Source: Coprinus comatus (taxonomy: Eukaryota > Basidiomycota > Agaricomycetes > Agaricales > Agaricaceae). From it: 64,000 nucleotides of DNA. The stretch spans positions 124,001 through 188,000 of the forward strand of contig JAWPGT010000041.1 in NCBI GenBank assembly GCA_034638255.1, given 5' to 3'. Of the stretch, positions 20,045 through 31,793 are shown in pieces (positions within the stretch are counted from its first letter, which is position 1; the number at the start of each line of letters is the position of its first letter). The position numbers and the translations under genes were made by a program. The notes beneath the pieces are model-generated. The model was not told where the DNA came from, did no database searches, and was given only the letters and a program-made list of their open reading frames with translations.

Positions 20045-21991
20045 ATGAAGTATAGCAGTTGCACCATACTGACTTACGATGATCCTCCTGCTCCTCAAGA
20101 ACTCCCTTTTCAACTTCTCCCGCTTTCCCCTCCCAAACGAACGGCTCGTCCCGGCACCTCTGATTCCTCTAAATCTTCTTCACGCTCTCGATGTTCTAGT
20201 CCCCTTCAGCCTTCTACATCCCCCAAAATTAAACCACAAAGGAAGAAAACACAAGAGAACAATCGCAGAACTTCCGATAGCTCACAACATTCAACCTCCA
20301 GCTCAATATCACAGTTGATTATTGATGGGGTAAATACATATGATCATGAGCGCCCTAAGTCTACGGATGGGTCAACAAAGCGATTGCCTCTCGATAACAG
20401 CCCTCCTCCCAAAACAACCCGTCTTTCTGTGGCACTTGACAACACGATGACACCGGTTTTAAAAAACATCCGCTCTATAGCTTCGGGCGCACATGAACCG
20501 CTTCCAACACATATCGCCGCCCAAGAAGTGAGCTTGGCCAATAAAGGAAATCCTACTACCACCACCTCTCCTTGTACTTTCCTTACTACCCCCGACACAA
20601 CGATCTCAAGCTCCCCTTCTGCCGTCATGGACATCCGTCTCCCAGAGTCTGTGTTAGAGGAGGTGGAATCAAATACAGAGCAAAGTGGACCAGGGTCTGA
20701 ATCTGTGGCTGTTGGTCAATATGAGGTTGAAAGTGATGCGATGTCGCTAATATCCCGTGTTTTGGATAATTATTGCCGAGGATTCGAAGAAACAGATGAT
20801 GAGGACTCTCCTTTATCTCCTGATGGGGACGTTCTTGTGGTTGTTGAAAACACTCCGGCAACTGAGAGTGATGATGTACTTGTCTCCAGTTCATCAAGAA
20901 AACCGATGTCTGCTCCAGCTTCTACTCCCCAATTTAGGCACAACAAACCGCAAGCATTGATATTTACTTCTTCCTCCTCACTTCAAAAGGAAGATATTGT
21001 CTCCAGTCTGCCCACACTACCACAAACGGCCCCTTCCTTCAGGAGGGTCCGCCCACTCCCACAACCACCTGGGTCTCAACGACGTTTACGACCCCTGCCA
21101 CGACCACCGGTGCCACAACCTCTACCTCCACCATACAGTTCTCCTATATCTTCTCCTATATCCAACTCTAGCACACCTTCCTTTTCTTATACTCCATCAC
21201 TATCTCAAACATCTTCATCGTCCTTTCCTTCACTTTCATCACCATCTAATAACTCAGACACACTTGTAACTCCTTCATCGTCTGCATCTTCTTCTCCTAA
21301 GAATCCTACGAAAACCGACCTTGATACACTATCCTCACTTCCTACCATCTCAAAGAGGCCCATCCTTCCTTTGCTTATACCTGTTTCTTCTCGTGATTTC
21401 ATGCTTCCCAGTCCCTTGCCTCCAGATATCCCCACGCCCCCATCTCCGATGTCGGCCAAACGTCACCAGGCATCTAAACTCACTAAAATGCTGGGTGAAG
21501 AATTTCCAGAGGAGTTGGTTTACAAACGCCGTATCATTACTAGTGCTATGTGTGAACCAGTTTCTAGATCTCAGACTGCAAGACAGCAGCCACCCACATC
21601 AAGAGTACGCTCTCAAAGTACACGACCACTGGCTATCTACGTTGACGATATCTCCGAAGAGGTTGAACTAAACACCAGTGGATCCGAAAATGGTGATTCT
21701 CATCTTGATCACAAGAGGGTCGTTCTCGATGAGAAATCATTGGCACTGTCGAACAGCCTGGATAACGAGCCGGAACTAGTACCGGCGTCGCCTTCCTCCG
21801 ACTGTAGCCTCGTCGACGAAGACCTTGATCTCGAAGAAGCCCATATCGGATGGGCTTTACAAAATGTTGTGAAATATGAACCTGTATCTCGTGTCAAGCG
21901 GACCAGCAGAGTATGGGTTCTTGAGAGAAATGGTGAACGATGGGAAGAGGAAGACTATTGTAATGTATTGAAAGCTTTGCGACAACTCTAA
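20045..21991 (+). CDS. Hypothetical disordered Ser/Pro-rich protein
   Basis: A single uninterrupted frame of 648 codons. Almost the whole protein is low-complexity, rich in Ser, Pro and Thr, with several short SP/TP sites and proline tracts near residues 340-380. Only the last 60 residues look folded: GWALQNVVKYEPVSRV followed by RVWVLERNGERWEEEDY and LKALRQL. That ending resembles a conserved C-terminal box of basidiomycete proteins without assigned function. I do not recognise a domain. The open length with no intron in an intron-rich genome, together with the conserved end, supports a real gene. Confidence 0.65.
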   Translation: MKYSSCTILTYDDPPAPQELPFQLLPLSPPKRTARPGTSDSSKSSSRSRCSSPLQPSTSPKIKPQRKKTQENNRRTSDSSQHSTSSSISQLIIDGVNTYDHERPKSTDGSTKRLPLDNSPPPKTTRLSVALDNTMTPVLKNIRSIASGAHEPLPTHIAAQEVSLANKGNPTTTTSPCTFLTTPDTTISSSPSAVMDIRLPESVLEEVESNTEQSGPGSESVAVGQYEVESDAMSLISRVLDNYCRGFEETDDEDSPLSPDGDVLVVVENTPATESDDVLVSSSSRKPMSAPASTPQFRHNKPQALIFTSSSSLQKEDIVSSLPTLPQTAPSFRRVRPLPQPPGSQRRLRPLPRPPVPQPLPPPYSSPISSPISNSSTPSFSYTPSLSQTSSSSFPSLSSPSNNSDTLVTPSSSASSSPKNPTKTDLDTLSSLPTISKRPILPLLIPVSSRDFMLPSPLPPDIPTPPSPMSAKRHQASKLTKMLGEEFPEELVYKRRIITSAMCEPVSRSQTARQQPPTSRVRSQSTRPLAIYVDDISEEVELNTSGSENGDSHLDHKRVVLDEKSLALSNSLDNEPELVPASPSSDCSLVDEDLDLEEAHIGWALQNVVKYEPVSRVKRTSRVWVLERNGERWEEEDYCNVLKALRQL

Positions 21992-24900
21992 TTGTTACAC
22001 TGCCACTTTCTCGTTTGTATTCATAGTTCATCATACCCCGTTTTCTGTCCTAGAACTGTTTTTCTGGTTCCGTTTCGTGCATCTTACATTATCTTGTACT
22101 CTTTTTACTCCTCTTTGCTGTGATACTGGGGTTTTATGCTGGATTTTTACTCTGATCAGATATACATATGGTGATTACTTGAGAAAGACCAACGCCGTTT
22201 GTGAGATGATCGGACCCCCAATGTGCAAATTTGCTGCAAATATTGAACCCACTCACTTGGAAAGAGTGAGTACCCTCATACTGTGTGGGTCGTTTACAAT
22301 GAAGGTTTGTGAGCTCTTCGGCTCGGAAAGAACATTTAACCTTGGATGAGGAATGGTTGAACATATCTTGCGCTCATATTTTATATCTACGACTAGTTAA
22401 AAAAAATCAACGATCTAAAAATATACCACACCAGTAACCAGCCCGAAGGTGCTGAAATAGGATTCAAGAGTCACATAAGTACCAGGGTAAACTTTAGGCA
22501 CCGTCGGCGAGTGAGATCATGCGTATACTTAGAACGTAGTTCGGTGCCATGGTCTTGAAGACAGTGTGTATGATGACCGAACGAATATATCATTCTTTCC
22601 AGTGGTGCTACGATGTGCTATTTGAGGGGCCCCATTGTTCCGGAAGTTTCATCCCGATAAAATGCATAACGACAGAGTATCGTCCATCTTATTGTGGAGT
22701 AGCAGACTCGGTCCGGTGATTTTATTTTAAGCTCATGAAGTTTGAACACCTGAATGCTGAATGCAGTCCTTGTGGAAACAAGTAGGACTAACACTGGTGT
22801 TTGAATTACCCGATATATGCCGTACCCCACCCTCCGAGCTGACAATTACTCCCCAAGACCGAGTGAGGAATGGAAGTCCCAGTCCTCTATGCATTAAAAA
22901 ATGTATCAACTGAGTGTTTTCCATACACTAGTTCCGCCCACTTGTTATTTGCAGTATTTGGCAGTTCATGGCCATAAGCATGACTGCTGAACAGTTGCTA
23001 ATAGCAATAATCACAGTTCGAACATTGTTATGTACCCACTAGACATTCATAGTCAACTCCGGGTCATTCTGTTTATTATCACTTGGTTGAAACCATTGTT
23101 TTAGACTAGGTGTTACCCAAACAATCCTTTAGAGATGAGGTCACCGTTAATATAACGTTTCGCCAACTGCGCAGCCCTCCAGTCCGATTGACGGATCAGG
23201 AGATGATGATCAATGCACCAAGGGATATATTGAGCATCTTGGTAGGCACACTGCTACAACATCGGTTCGACAACGCGATGTTGAAAAGACCTGTTGGAAC
23301 GGAGAGGAGTGTGCGCAACAACTTGGCATTAAATGCTGTTACATACAACCGATAGTGTTCACTAACTAATTAAGCTGAGATAGGAAAATTGATGTGTGTG
23401 TTACTATGATATTCCATATAGTAACCGCTATTTTGGTATACGTACACACTCACTGAACTACAGACCCCAGAGATCAACAAAATCAATCCATCTATTAAGC
23501 GAGTTCAGCTTCGATTAGGTTCTGATTATGAATTGGAGGACTAATTATCGGGTAATTGGCAACAGGACACTCTCGGATGTCATGTGTTGAACAGAGCATC
23601 GCATATACTATATCGTGGCACTGCAGATACAGCTTTGAATACACACCAAGCACATTGAAGATAACGAGAAGTCGTCTCATGGGCTATTCCTGAAAATGGC
23701 TTTGTAGGTCTTAAACTCCTATAATTAATGATCACATCATAAACTAATATATAGTTACAATATGTGTAGTTCCTCGACCTGGATGGACCTTTTCGACCTT
23801 CGCAGGTTCTATTCACCGTACCAGACCGTGACTACGCTCTCTTGCAAACAAGGTCACAATTTTGATCATTTACATTGGTCCATTAGCCCCGTACCATCGA
23901 GTTCTAATATTTGGTCGAGAATCGAGAGGGAGAATTACAGTGGGTACACCTACTTTTTGCATCCAGGTATTCATCACACATCAGTACATATGCTGGCTTG
24001 GCCGTTGTGGCTTGACAGCAGGTTCGATGCTATCCCATGATGCGGGACGCCATGAATCTATAAATAGAACCTTTATCATCTTCTCGTTTGACTTCCTGAG
24101 AGGTTCCGGTTCAAGACTTTAAGCTTTAAGCCGCCCACGGTGACACATTCGTATGGCAAGGTATAAAGATCGGTGACCTTGCCCACACAGAGTTAATGAT
24201 TATGAGCGTGTCGCCCTAAACACAAGTGGAGAACGCGTTGTGACTGGCAGACAAAGTCATTTCACTTAAGAACGTGCCTTGTTCCAACGTTTGATGAAGT
24301 GCGGCCCTTGGTAGATGATCGGTACTGGGAAAAGATTTTGAAGAGCTGCTAAGAGATCTATGAATCCAAACGTATATTGTGCCGTGATGCTCGTGGGGTG
24401 AACTTGAGATACAATTCTAATAATAATTGTACAACTTGGTTGCAATGGGAAAGCTCGATGATATCTCAAGTCTAACTGGGGAAAGACTCACGACAGCTTC
24501 TTATATTCGTCACCCTCCATTGCCCCAAGTGACGTTCTGACCCACCCTGCTAATACTACAGTTTTATGCCTTATCATACTGTTGCTACTCATAGCATTTT
24601 GGTAGTCTAAATGGACACTGTAGGGTTATATTTTAACCGATGATAATTCTGAAGCTGTCAAAAACCAAGAGGATCAATGTTCAACGTTCAACTATGTAAC
24701 AGTGTTGCGAGCCACTATAACCCGAGACAGAAACCCAGGCTCAGTTGTGCCAACCAACGTCGATACATGGAAATTTCCGTTATACTGATGGTTTACTGGC
24801 ATACACCCTAAGTCATGAAATACGAAATGCTATGGGGCCCCTGCTTTGAGCTCGCGCATTCGTTACTCAGAGTAATGCTATACAAGCACTGCTACCATTG

Positions 24901-25957
24901 CCCTTGTCATCTCCAACATGTTTTGAGGTTCAAAGAGCTAAACTACTTCTGGGATACAGAGCGTCGTGTTATTCTTGGCACACACGGAATATGCCTACAA
25001 GCGTGTCTATATCTCCGTATTTTGATGGGAAACATCCCCTTAGCTCGAGGTTCATGATATTAGGCAACCACTGTGTTTAAAAAAAAATTACCTCTTTAGG
25101 GATCATACTTCTTTGATCACACTTCGCTTCTAGTCTTCAGTTTTTCTTCGGCTAGGTATGATCCACAGGTCTGTTCCTGAGTGTCTTACACTAGTACCTG
25201 CGATGCTGTTTAACAAACCGGCTAAGGTTGATCACATACTTGAATAACCCATTAATGATATTTTAAACTGAATCATTGATAAAATTGAAAGTGAAAACCC
25301 CGCGTTAGAATATTCTCTTGGTTGACAAACCTGAAATGTGCCAGTTGAATGATTCATTTATTGATAGATGAATCAATGGCACCTTAATGAATCCTATTTA
25401 TAGACACAGTAAGACTGTTGGGGATTGCAACCAAGTTGATGATTCCCAGTTAACACATCTAGCGTGTTTTGAATGTTTCCTGGCACTGCGCACTGGTAGA
25501 TGCTTCATGCTACTGGAATATTCAAACCAAAGGCTCTGCTGATTTGTTTTACTTAATTGATTGTCACACAGTCTCGCCCTCCTGGGAAGATGCTGATCCG
25601 ACCCACAAAGCGCAGGCGGCCCCGGGTCTTATGTACAGTGGTTGCAACAAATTTGGCACATATCTAATCTTGTCGCAGATGCGCCAAGATCATCACTCGG
25701 AGAGTCCAAGTACAAACTAAGTGTTTTGCAAGACGGTTATACCTGGTTCTCACTTGCTGTACGATGATAGTGATCATTGTAGATTAGACACCTACCGCAT
25801 TGTTTTTTGGTTGACAGTCGTATGCATTCCTGGTTCACCGGTATCCGCACATAGAATTATCTGGGAAACTACGAAAATAATGCAGCGCTATGAGTATATA
25901 AGGAGGCTATGAAAGTCTAGAAATCATCATCCAAAATCCTACTTCCTCTTCTCAAAC
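21992..25957. other. Long stretch without a supported gene (about 4 kb)
   Basis: All open frames are under 110 codons, overlap on both strands and show no family motif. I find no tRNA B-box in tRNA context, no LTR ends and no clear inverted repeat. The stretch ends in the promoter of the peroxygenase gene. It may be old transposon debris or regulatory DNA; composition alone does not tell. Confidence 0.45.
25895..25903 (+). promoter_or_regulatory. TATA box of the peroxygenase gene
   Basis: TATATAAGG lies 63 bp upstream of the ATG at 25958, followed by a CT/CA-rich leader (ATCATCATCC, TCCTCTTCTC). Spacing and sequence fit a strong fungal TATA promoter. Confidence 0.55.
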
Positions 25958-27380
25958 ATGGTCGGCCTTGTCAGCTTTGTTGTTTTCGCTCTTTCTCTGG
26001 CTTCTACTACTAGCGCTTTCCCTGCTTATGCTTCCTTGGCGGGATTGCCACGAGAAGAGATGATGGAGGCAATGGCAAACACCCAATTCAGACCTCCACC
26101 AACACCACCTGGTCCCTTAAGTTTTAATGGAACGAAACTTGTCAATAATAGGGCACACCCTTACAGAGCTCCCGGCCCAAATGATCTTCGCGGTCCCTGC
26201 CCAGGTATGAATACATTGGCTAATCATGGGGTATGTGAAATATTTTTATCAATTAATCTACACGCATCTCTTACAATGTAACAATATTCTTGCTTTCAGT
26301 ACATTCCGAGGAACGGTATCGCGACACCGAGCCAGATTATTACTGCTTGTCAAGAAGGTAAGTCCAATTAGCCTGGTGTTGAATTCTTTACTAATGATAT
26401 ATTTGTCCTAGGATTTAACATGGAGAATAAACTTGCGACCTTTGCTACAATTGCTTCGCATCTCGTCGATGGGAACCTTTTGACCGATCTCCTTAGTATC
26501 GGCGCAAAGACTCGCAGGACCGGTCCAGACCCACCTGCACCCGCAATTGTCGGTGGTTTGAATCAACATGGCGTTTTTGAAGGTTAGTGGTAACTTTTCA
26601 TCTTTGCTTATGTATATATTCATTCATATATTTTTGATAGGTGATGCAAGTATGAGTCGAGGTAAATATAATTGATCCTTACAAGAATGTGAGATTGGCG
26701 CCTCACCTACTGTGTTTTTTAGCGGATGCATTCCTTAACAATGGAGATGGTCATACTTTCCATGAGGAGACTTTCGCCCAGGCATGTATTTTATTTATAT
26801 ACTCGGCAGGAATAACAACCCGCTTACATTTTGAGTATAGTTCATTGACTACAGTAACCGATATGGAGGCGGGGTTTACAATCTTACCGTGGCTTCCGAG
26901 CTCCGTTGGCACGTCCTCCAAAACTCCATTGCAACCAATCCAAACTTCACATTCAATCCCTTCCGATTCTTCACTTCATACGGAGAATCTGTATTCGCTC
27001 TCAATCTCTTTGTTGATGGTCGTCAAGCAAACGGCGAACTTGATATGGAAACAGCACGTAGTTTCTTCCAACATCATCGTTTTCCAGAAGATTTCCATCG
27101 AGCCCCAAGACCATCTGGTAGAGAAAGTTTAGAATTCCTCTTACAAGATCATCCTTTCCACGTTGGTAGAAATGAAGGTATTAACAACTACATCGAGGAC
27201 CCTGATTTCCCTCAAATCGACACTTGCATCGTATACGAATATTTCGTTAACACTGTCGTTGGTGGTTTATACCCGAATCCCACTGGAAATTTGAGGAGGG
27301 CACTCAATATCAATTTGGGATATTTGTATGATGCAATTGTGGATAATTGCACTCGTGTCTATCCCTATGGGATGGATTAA
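25958..27380 (+). CDS. Unspecific peroxygenase (heme-thiolate peroxidase, long type)
   Basis: Multi-exon gene with a signal peptide (MVGLVSFVVFALSLASTTSA). Motifs in order: GPCPGMNTLANHGYIPRNG with the PCP cysteine that ligates heme; FATIASHLVDGNLLTDLLSI; FEGDASMSRADAF, the EGD-S magnesium and heme-propionate site; SNRYGGGVYNLTVASELR; FRFFTSYGESVF; and a C-terminal half ending CTRVYPYGMD. This is the layout of Agrocybe-type long peroxygenases, including the C-terminal Cys of the disulfide. These secreted enzymes use hydrogen peroxide to oxygenate alkanes and aromatics (EC 1.11.2.1). Exon 1 is 25958-26230; intron 26782-26840 is a GC-AG intron (donor GCATGT). All expected blocks are present, so the gene looks functional. 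Confidence 0.9.
26782..26840 (+). other. GC-AG intron in the peroxygenase gene
   Basis: The exon ends ...GCC CAG and the intron starts GCATGT and ends TATAG. Splicing gives FAQ-FIDYSNRYGGG as in the family. Using the GT three bases on (CAGGCAT|GT) would meet a TGA at once, so the GC donor is the only fit. Confidence 0.8.
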
Positions 27381-28042
27381 AATATAAAGGAAGGATTCAT
27401 TTCGAAGCTGTTTAACGCACTACATAGTATATATAGTTTAAATTTACTTGTTTAATGGTGTATAATTATTCCTGTACCTTCATTGTGATATACTACTTGG
27501 ATTTCGTTTGTTTTAGACCCCTCCAATTATCTTGCACGCTATAGAAGATGAGTTCAAGAATATCCATCCCCCCGAAGCTCACAGTATCTAATCCGAGAAG
27601 AGCGTAGTCAATTCAATTACATATTAATTTAGGACGTAAAAGTGTTCAATTGAACTTGGATCGAATTATTGATCGATGAATCGATGAATGATCCGGTTGT
27701 GACAATTTGACGAACCGAAGAACATTTGATGGGAACTGAATTATATCCGTACCAAGTGGCACTATATATACTTACGAGGGTATATTCCCCCCATGTCCCG
27801 CGTCGGGTTTTAGCTGACCGTATTAATACACTTGCCGAGATTCCGGGAGCTCAAGAGTCGAGTTTTAGTTAAAACAGGAATCCAGGTCATGTATTTAATG
27901 GATATTGGACCCTGAGATCTGAGACATACCGTGAGACCCCAAGAGGTTTATGAATTGCCACAACTGTTCCCCGTTAATCCCGACTAATGTATAAAACTCG
28001 ATTTTCAATGTTCAATGTTCAACGCTCAACGGTTTGCCAGAC
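27381..28042. other. Intergenic, no gene seen
   Basis: AT-rich spacer between the peroxygenase stop and the decayed HNH-like copy. A short series of GTTCAATGTTCAAC-type words precedes the HNH-like start and partly resembles the sequence before the intact copy at 7423. Confidence 0.4.
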
Positions 28043-29104
28043 ATGACCTCCAAATTCAAATTCAACCTCAACTACATACAAAGTATCCCTCCCATAACCG
28101 AAGATGAAATTCAACAAGTGAAAGAAGTCGATCCCAATGTCTTATAGAGAACGACGAGGAAGCTGTGCTTATGCCATTCCTAGGGAGCTCTCGGGAGATG
28201 ATACAATGGTATACTACTACACTATGTTCATTGTTGATTTCTGAAGCTTCAACCCCGGTCCCCTAGATGTTAGGTTTTGAATGGGGATATGCGTATGGAT
28301 ACGTTGAACCTTGACACGCCGAATAACACTTTCTTTCGTATGTTATATCATAAGAACCCTGAAGTAAAGTAACTCATCTCTCCTTATTTTGTAGTTGGAC
28401 CCAAGCCACACCATTTATTCAAGGAATATCATTTTGGTTTGCTTCCTGAGGAACGCATCATAGAATATTTCCTACAGGGGCCGTTTGGGCATTCAGGAGG
28501 AAGATACTTCTTTCCACATCATACTGTATATTCTGCTATTCCTTGAAACTGACGTACCAGGCATATTAACATTCCCACATGAAACAGGCTTCTATTTATC
28601 AATATACACTCATCGCAGCCCCCTCCGAAGAGATGAAGACACTTGTTATCCAAACGCGAGGGCAATCCCCGTGATGCCTCCGTCGATCACTCGATTACAA
28701 CCTACACGTACCCGCTCGAATCTTTGCTGAAGTTGACTTCTCACATACACCCCATGTTTGCCATTTCCCAATTTGAGCTTTGTCTAAATACTCTACCTAC
28801 CAAGATGGTCTGGGAAAGGATTAGGAAATACCCGATTCCAGAGAAAATCCAGTCTCTAACAGCATTGGATGAAAGACTCGTTCACCTACGAACATACGCG
28901 AGCTAGCAAAAATACATCATTCCTTCCACTTGGCCACTTGGTCAGGGTGGAAAGAAGGAAGAGTCAGAAGGAGAGAATCCTTCTAAACAATTTCTATCCG
29001 AGAAATATGATGTAATGGAACTACTTGGGAATCCTCGGGCTAGGACAATCAATCCTTTTACTGCTACCACATGGGAAGATAGAACGCCCTGGGTCCATTA
29101 ATAA
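28043..29104 (+). pseudogene. HNH-nuclease-like copy 4, frameshifted duplicate of copy 3
   Basis: It starts MTSKFKFNLNYIQ, closely matching copy 3 (MTSQFNFNADYIE). Relative to copy 3 it lost about 10-14 nt after the codons for DPN, which shifts the frame into a stop. Later segments remain recognisable: the WAW region is altered, PHHLFKEYHFGLLPEE is kept, and YPLESLLKLTSHIHPM is kept. A second shift lies near the ASIYQYTL segment and a stop lies before the C-terminal block. Intron positions match copy 3, and nucleotide similarity continues past the gene. It is a decayed member of the segmental duplication and not a coding gene now. Confidence 0.7.
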
Positions 29105-29235
29105 TTAGTTATTGTATATTTTTGTCCTCAGATACACGTAAGTAGAAATGGAATACTTGACAAAACAAAAAATGATCAAGACCCGAAAAGAATTAAACAA
29201 CGATCCTTATCGACATCCCCCCATCCCTAACTCAG

Positions 29236-29536
29236 TCACCATTAATAGGTTTAACAATCACAGTTGAGAAATGTCTATTTGCTTTCACCCTCGTCTTCGG
29301 CGTATAATCTAGGTGCCAGCAACAGTACATTGTCATCCATGATGCTCATCGACACCGTCGGTCTCGGTCTCAAGTCCACTAACACTCATACGGTTTCGTC
29401 TCGTTGGGGTTATACTATCGATTGCTGTAGCATAAGTCACGTCAGAGGCATAACTTGTACGCGATGCATGAGAGTTGTGAGGCACGAGTTGAAACGTTGA
29501 TGAGCGCTGCAAAAAATAAAATAAATCAGCATCCAT
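29236..29536 (-). pseudogene. Truncated copy of the 3' end of the membrane-protein gene
   Basis: On the minus strand this matches the last part of the gene at 8600-11416. The blocks SYASDVTYATAIDSIT and RRNRMSVSGLE are shared, as is the terminal coding sequence around GAGAAATGTCTATTTG. Similarity stops near 29510, where the ancestral gene would continue, so only the 3' end was carried over. It is convergent with HNH-like copy 4, as in the source block. No start, and internal deletions relative to the source. Confidence 0.7.
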
Positions 29537-29590
29537 CGATTAGGCCGGACCCATGTATCTATGTATTTATGTAGTGATTTAATCTATATT

Positions 29591-31581
29591 TTAAGCAGCC
29601 GACAGACTCGACATTCCTTCGGCCAAACTACGAGGATCAACAACCCACAAAGCCGCCACTTCATCCTCTTCCCCTGAACGTCCACCTTGTTTTTCCAAAG
29701 CACAAACTTCCATCTCTTCTTCACTTAACCGTCCTGTAACTCTCGCAGCACGAATTTCGCGCATAATTGCCTTCACACTGGTTTTATTCCCAGTCAATGT
29801 TGTCCACCCAAGTTCAGCACCCCACAGCATAGATTGAACAGTATGTGTTGTCAATTTAGGGTTGATTTTAGTAACAGCTGCCCGTTGGATTTCCCCATCT
29901 TCGTCTTGTTGATCTTGGTTTTCAACGGTATTGTGGTCTACGTTATCTATGCGAGGGTTCGGGATAGTATCTTGTTCGAGTATATATTTGCATGTCTTCT
30001 TTAGGACTTGCATGAATGCAGGGATTTGAATGTTGGAATCATTTTCTTGTCCAATGGCTGCTGCTGGTTCGGGACCCGAAGAAGGGAAGAGCCTAATCGG
30101 TAAAATAGGAATGAATTGGGTGGTATAGCGGGATCCCTTCCAATATGCTTCTATACCAGCCTGTAGGTCATCACCATGGTTGAATAAAGCCTGAACTCGT
30201 CGCTTCTCACTTTCCCCTCCTATTTTTCCAACAATCAGGAGACAACGAGTGCGAGCTTCTGGAGTAGTCCAGAACTCAACAGACGAAAGATCACCACGTG
30301 TAATTTCGGTTAGTTGATCATGCATCTCTTGAATCATTCCTTTTATCATCTCTTGAAGGAGTTGCCTAGTCAGAGCTCGTGCCTGTTTTACATAGATTTT
30401 TGGTAGATCTTCGACACTTCGTTCAGGTGTACGTAAAGAGACGAAATCCTGTGGCTTTTTATTATCGGACCGTTTTTCTTTCCATTCGCGATACTCTTGT
30501 GGAGGGATAAACCTGGCGTTGGCTTCTTCCAATGATTTCGGTAAGGGAAAGTGTGTGAGATCAGATATTAAAGCAATTAAAGCGGAGAGGTCAAGACCAA
30601 TGCGTCGAGTAGGCCGCAGTGAAGTTGTTGGGGTGAGTGAGGGCGGATGAGATGGTAAATATTTATCCAGTTCAGCGTCACTTCGCTCGCCAAGTTCGAC
30701 CTCGATTCCCATCTCCTCCAGGCGTGTTATCGTTTGAGCGATCCGTGGGTCATTTCTTTCGCCACTTTCCGGGGTAGGGGATGGGTTCAAACGTGTTAGC
30801 CTCAATGTAATGCGAGGAATCTCGTTTGTTCCTTGTATTGGAGTAGCCTTCGCCGTCTGAGTTAGGGAACGTGCCATACGCAAGACGGAGTTGTCGAACT
30901 CAGCTTGAGCGAGTGTGGCAGGCATTCCTTCGATCTCTTCATCAGATTCATCGTCAGTCAGATATGAATCGATTTCCCGGAATTCAGCAAGGATTTTGGA
31001 GTTTCTGATGCTGTGGGGATATGAGAGGGTTGGACAGTGAAAGAGATAAGATTTTCTTACGTGTTTACTCGAATCCACCGACGTCCATTCTCTGCTACAA
31101 TATCCACCTTAACCCCGGGGATCTTCCCATTGCGTTTGGTCCTGTCGGTTGTACGATAATTGTCGAAAGTTTTGAAGACACCAACTACTGGTCTTTTAGC
31201 GCATATGAGCTCGTTCCATACAGCAATCAGGTAAGGTGCATTTGTCGATAAAGGGGGGAGATTAACTGACTGGGCGTTGTCGAGAAACTACTGGAATGTA
31301 TGCGCATGAAATAAGTTTTCTGGCACCCCAAGCGGATGCAAATTGCCCACCTTGTCGAGAACGTCCAAATCTAGTCTGATAGACTCCCTTAACTGCCTAA
31401 GTCCCGGGATCTGGTCCTGATGAGTCCATGAGGAGTCGTCACTGGGATCGTTGTTGATCTCAATGGAAGTGTCGAGAATTGGAGGTTTTAAGGCTAAAGG
31501 ATGGAAATATGCCGAGGTCTCATAAATATTCTGAAGTTTGTCGTGTAGCAGGCATAGTTCTGGGTGGGGATTTACAGACAT
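29591..31581 (-). CDS. DUF1308 family protein
   Basis: Three exons: one starting at 31581 (MSVNPHPELCLLHDKL), a middle one with YLIAVWNELICAKRPVVGVF and VKVDIVAENGRRWIRVNT, and a long last exon beginning IRNSKILAEFREIDSYLTDD. The C-terminal block LWGAELGWTTLTGNKTSVKA is the most conserved part of DUF1308 (human C7orf25 homologues), a family with a PIN-like fold and no assigned reaction. Intron 1 most likely runs from a GTGCCA donor for about 58 nt; intron 2 uses GTAAGA. Length is about 550 aa, in line with fungal members. The gene is divergent from VPS15 with 212 bp between the two ATGs. Confidence 0.75.
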
Positions 31582-31793
31582 GTGTTGGACTGATGGGTTG
31601 TGATGAAATATTATATTTGTTGAAGAGTCACAATTATTCCGATTTGATGGAAAACATCAGAGATAAGTTTAGATCTTTGTTTGCCAATCACTCCGGAAGC
31701 AAACAACCCCTAAATGACATGTACAGGCCACAAGCAGGAGTGCCTTACGTTCATACCATGATAGTGCCCTGGTCATCTCAATCCTTTTGACAA

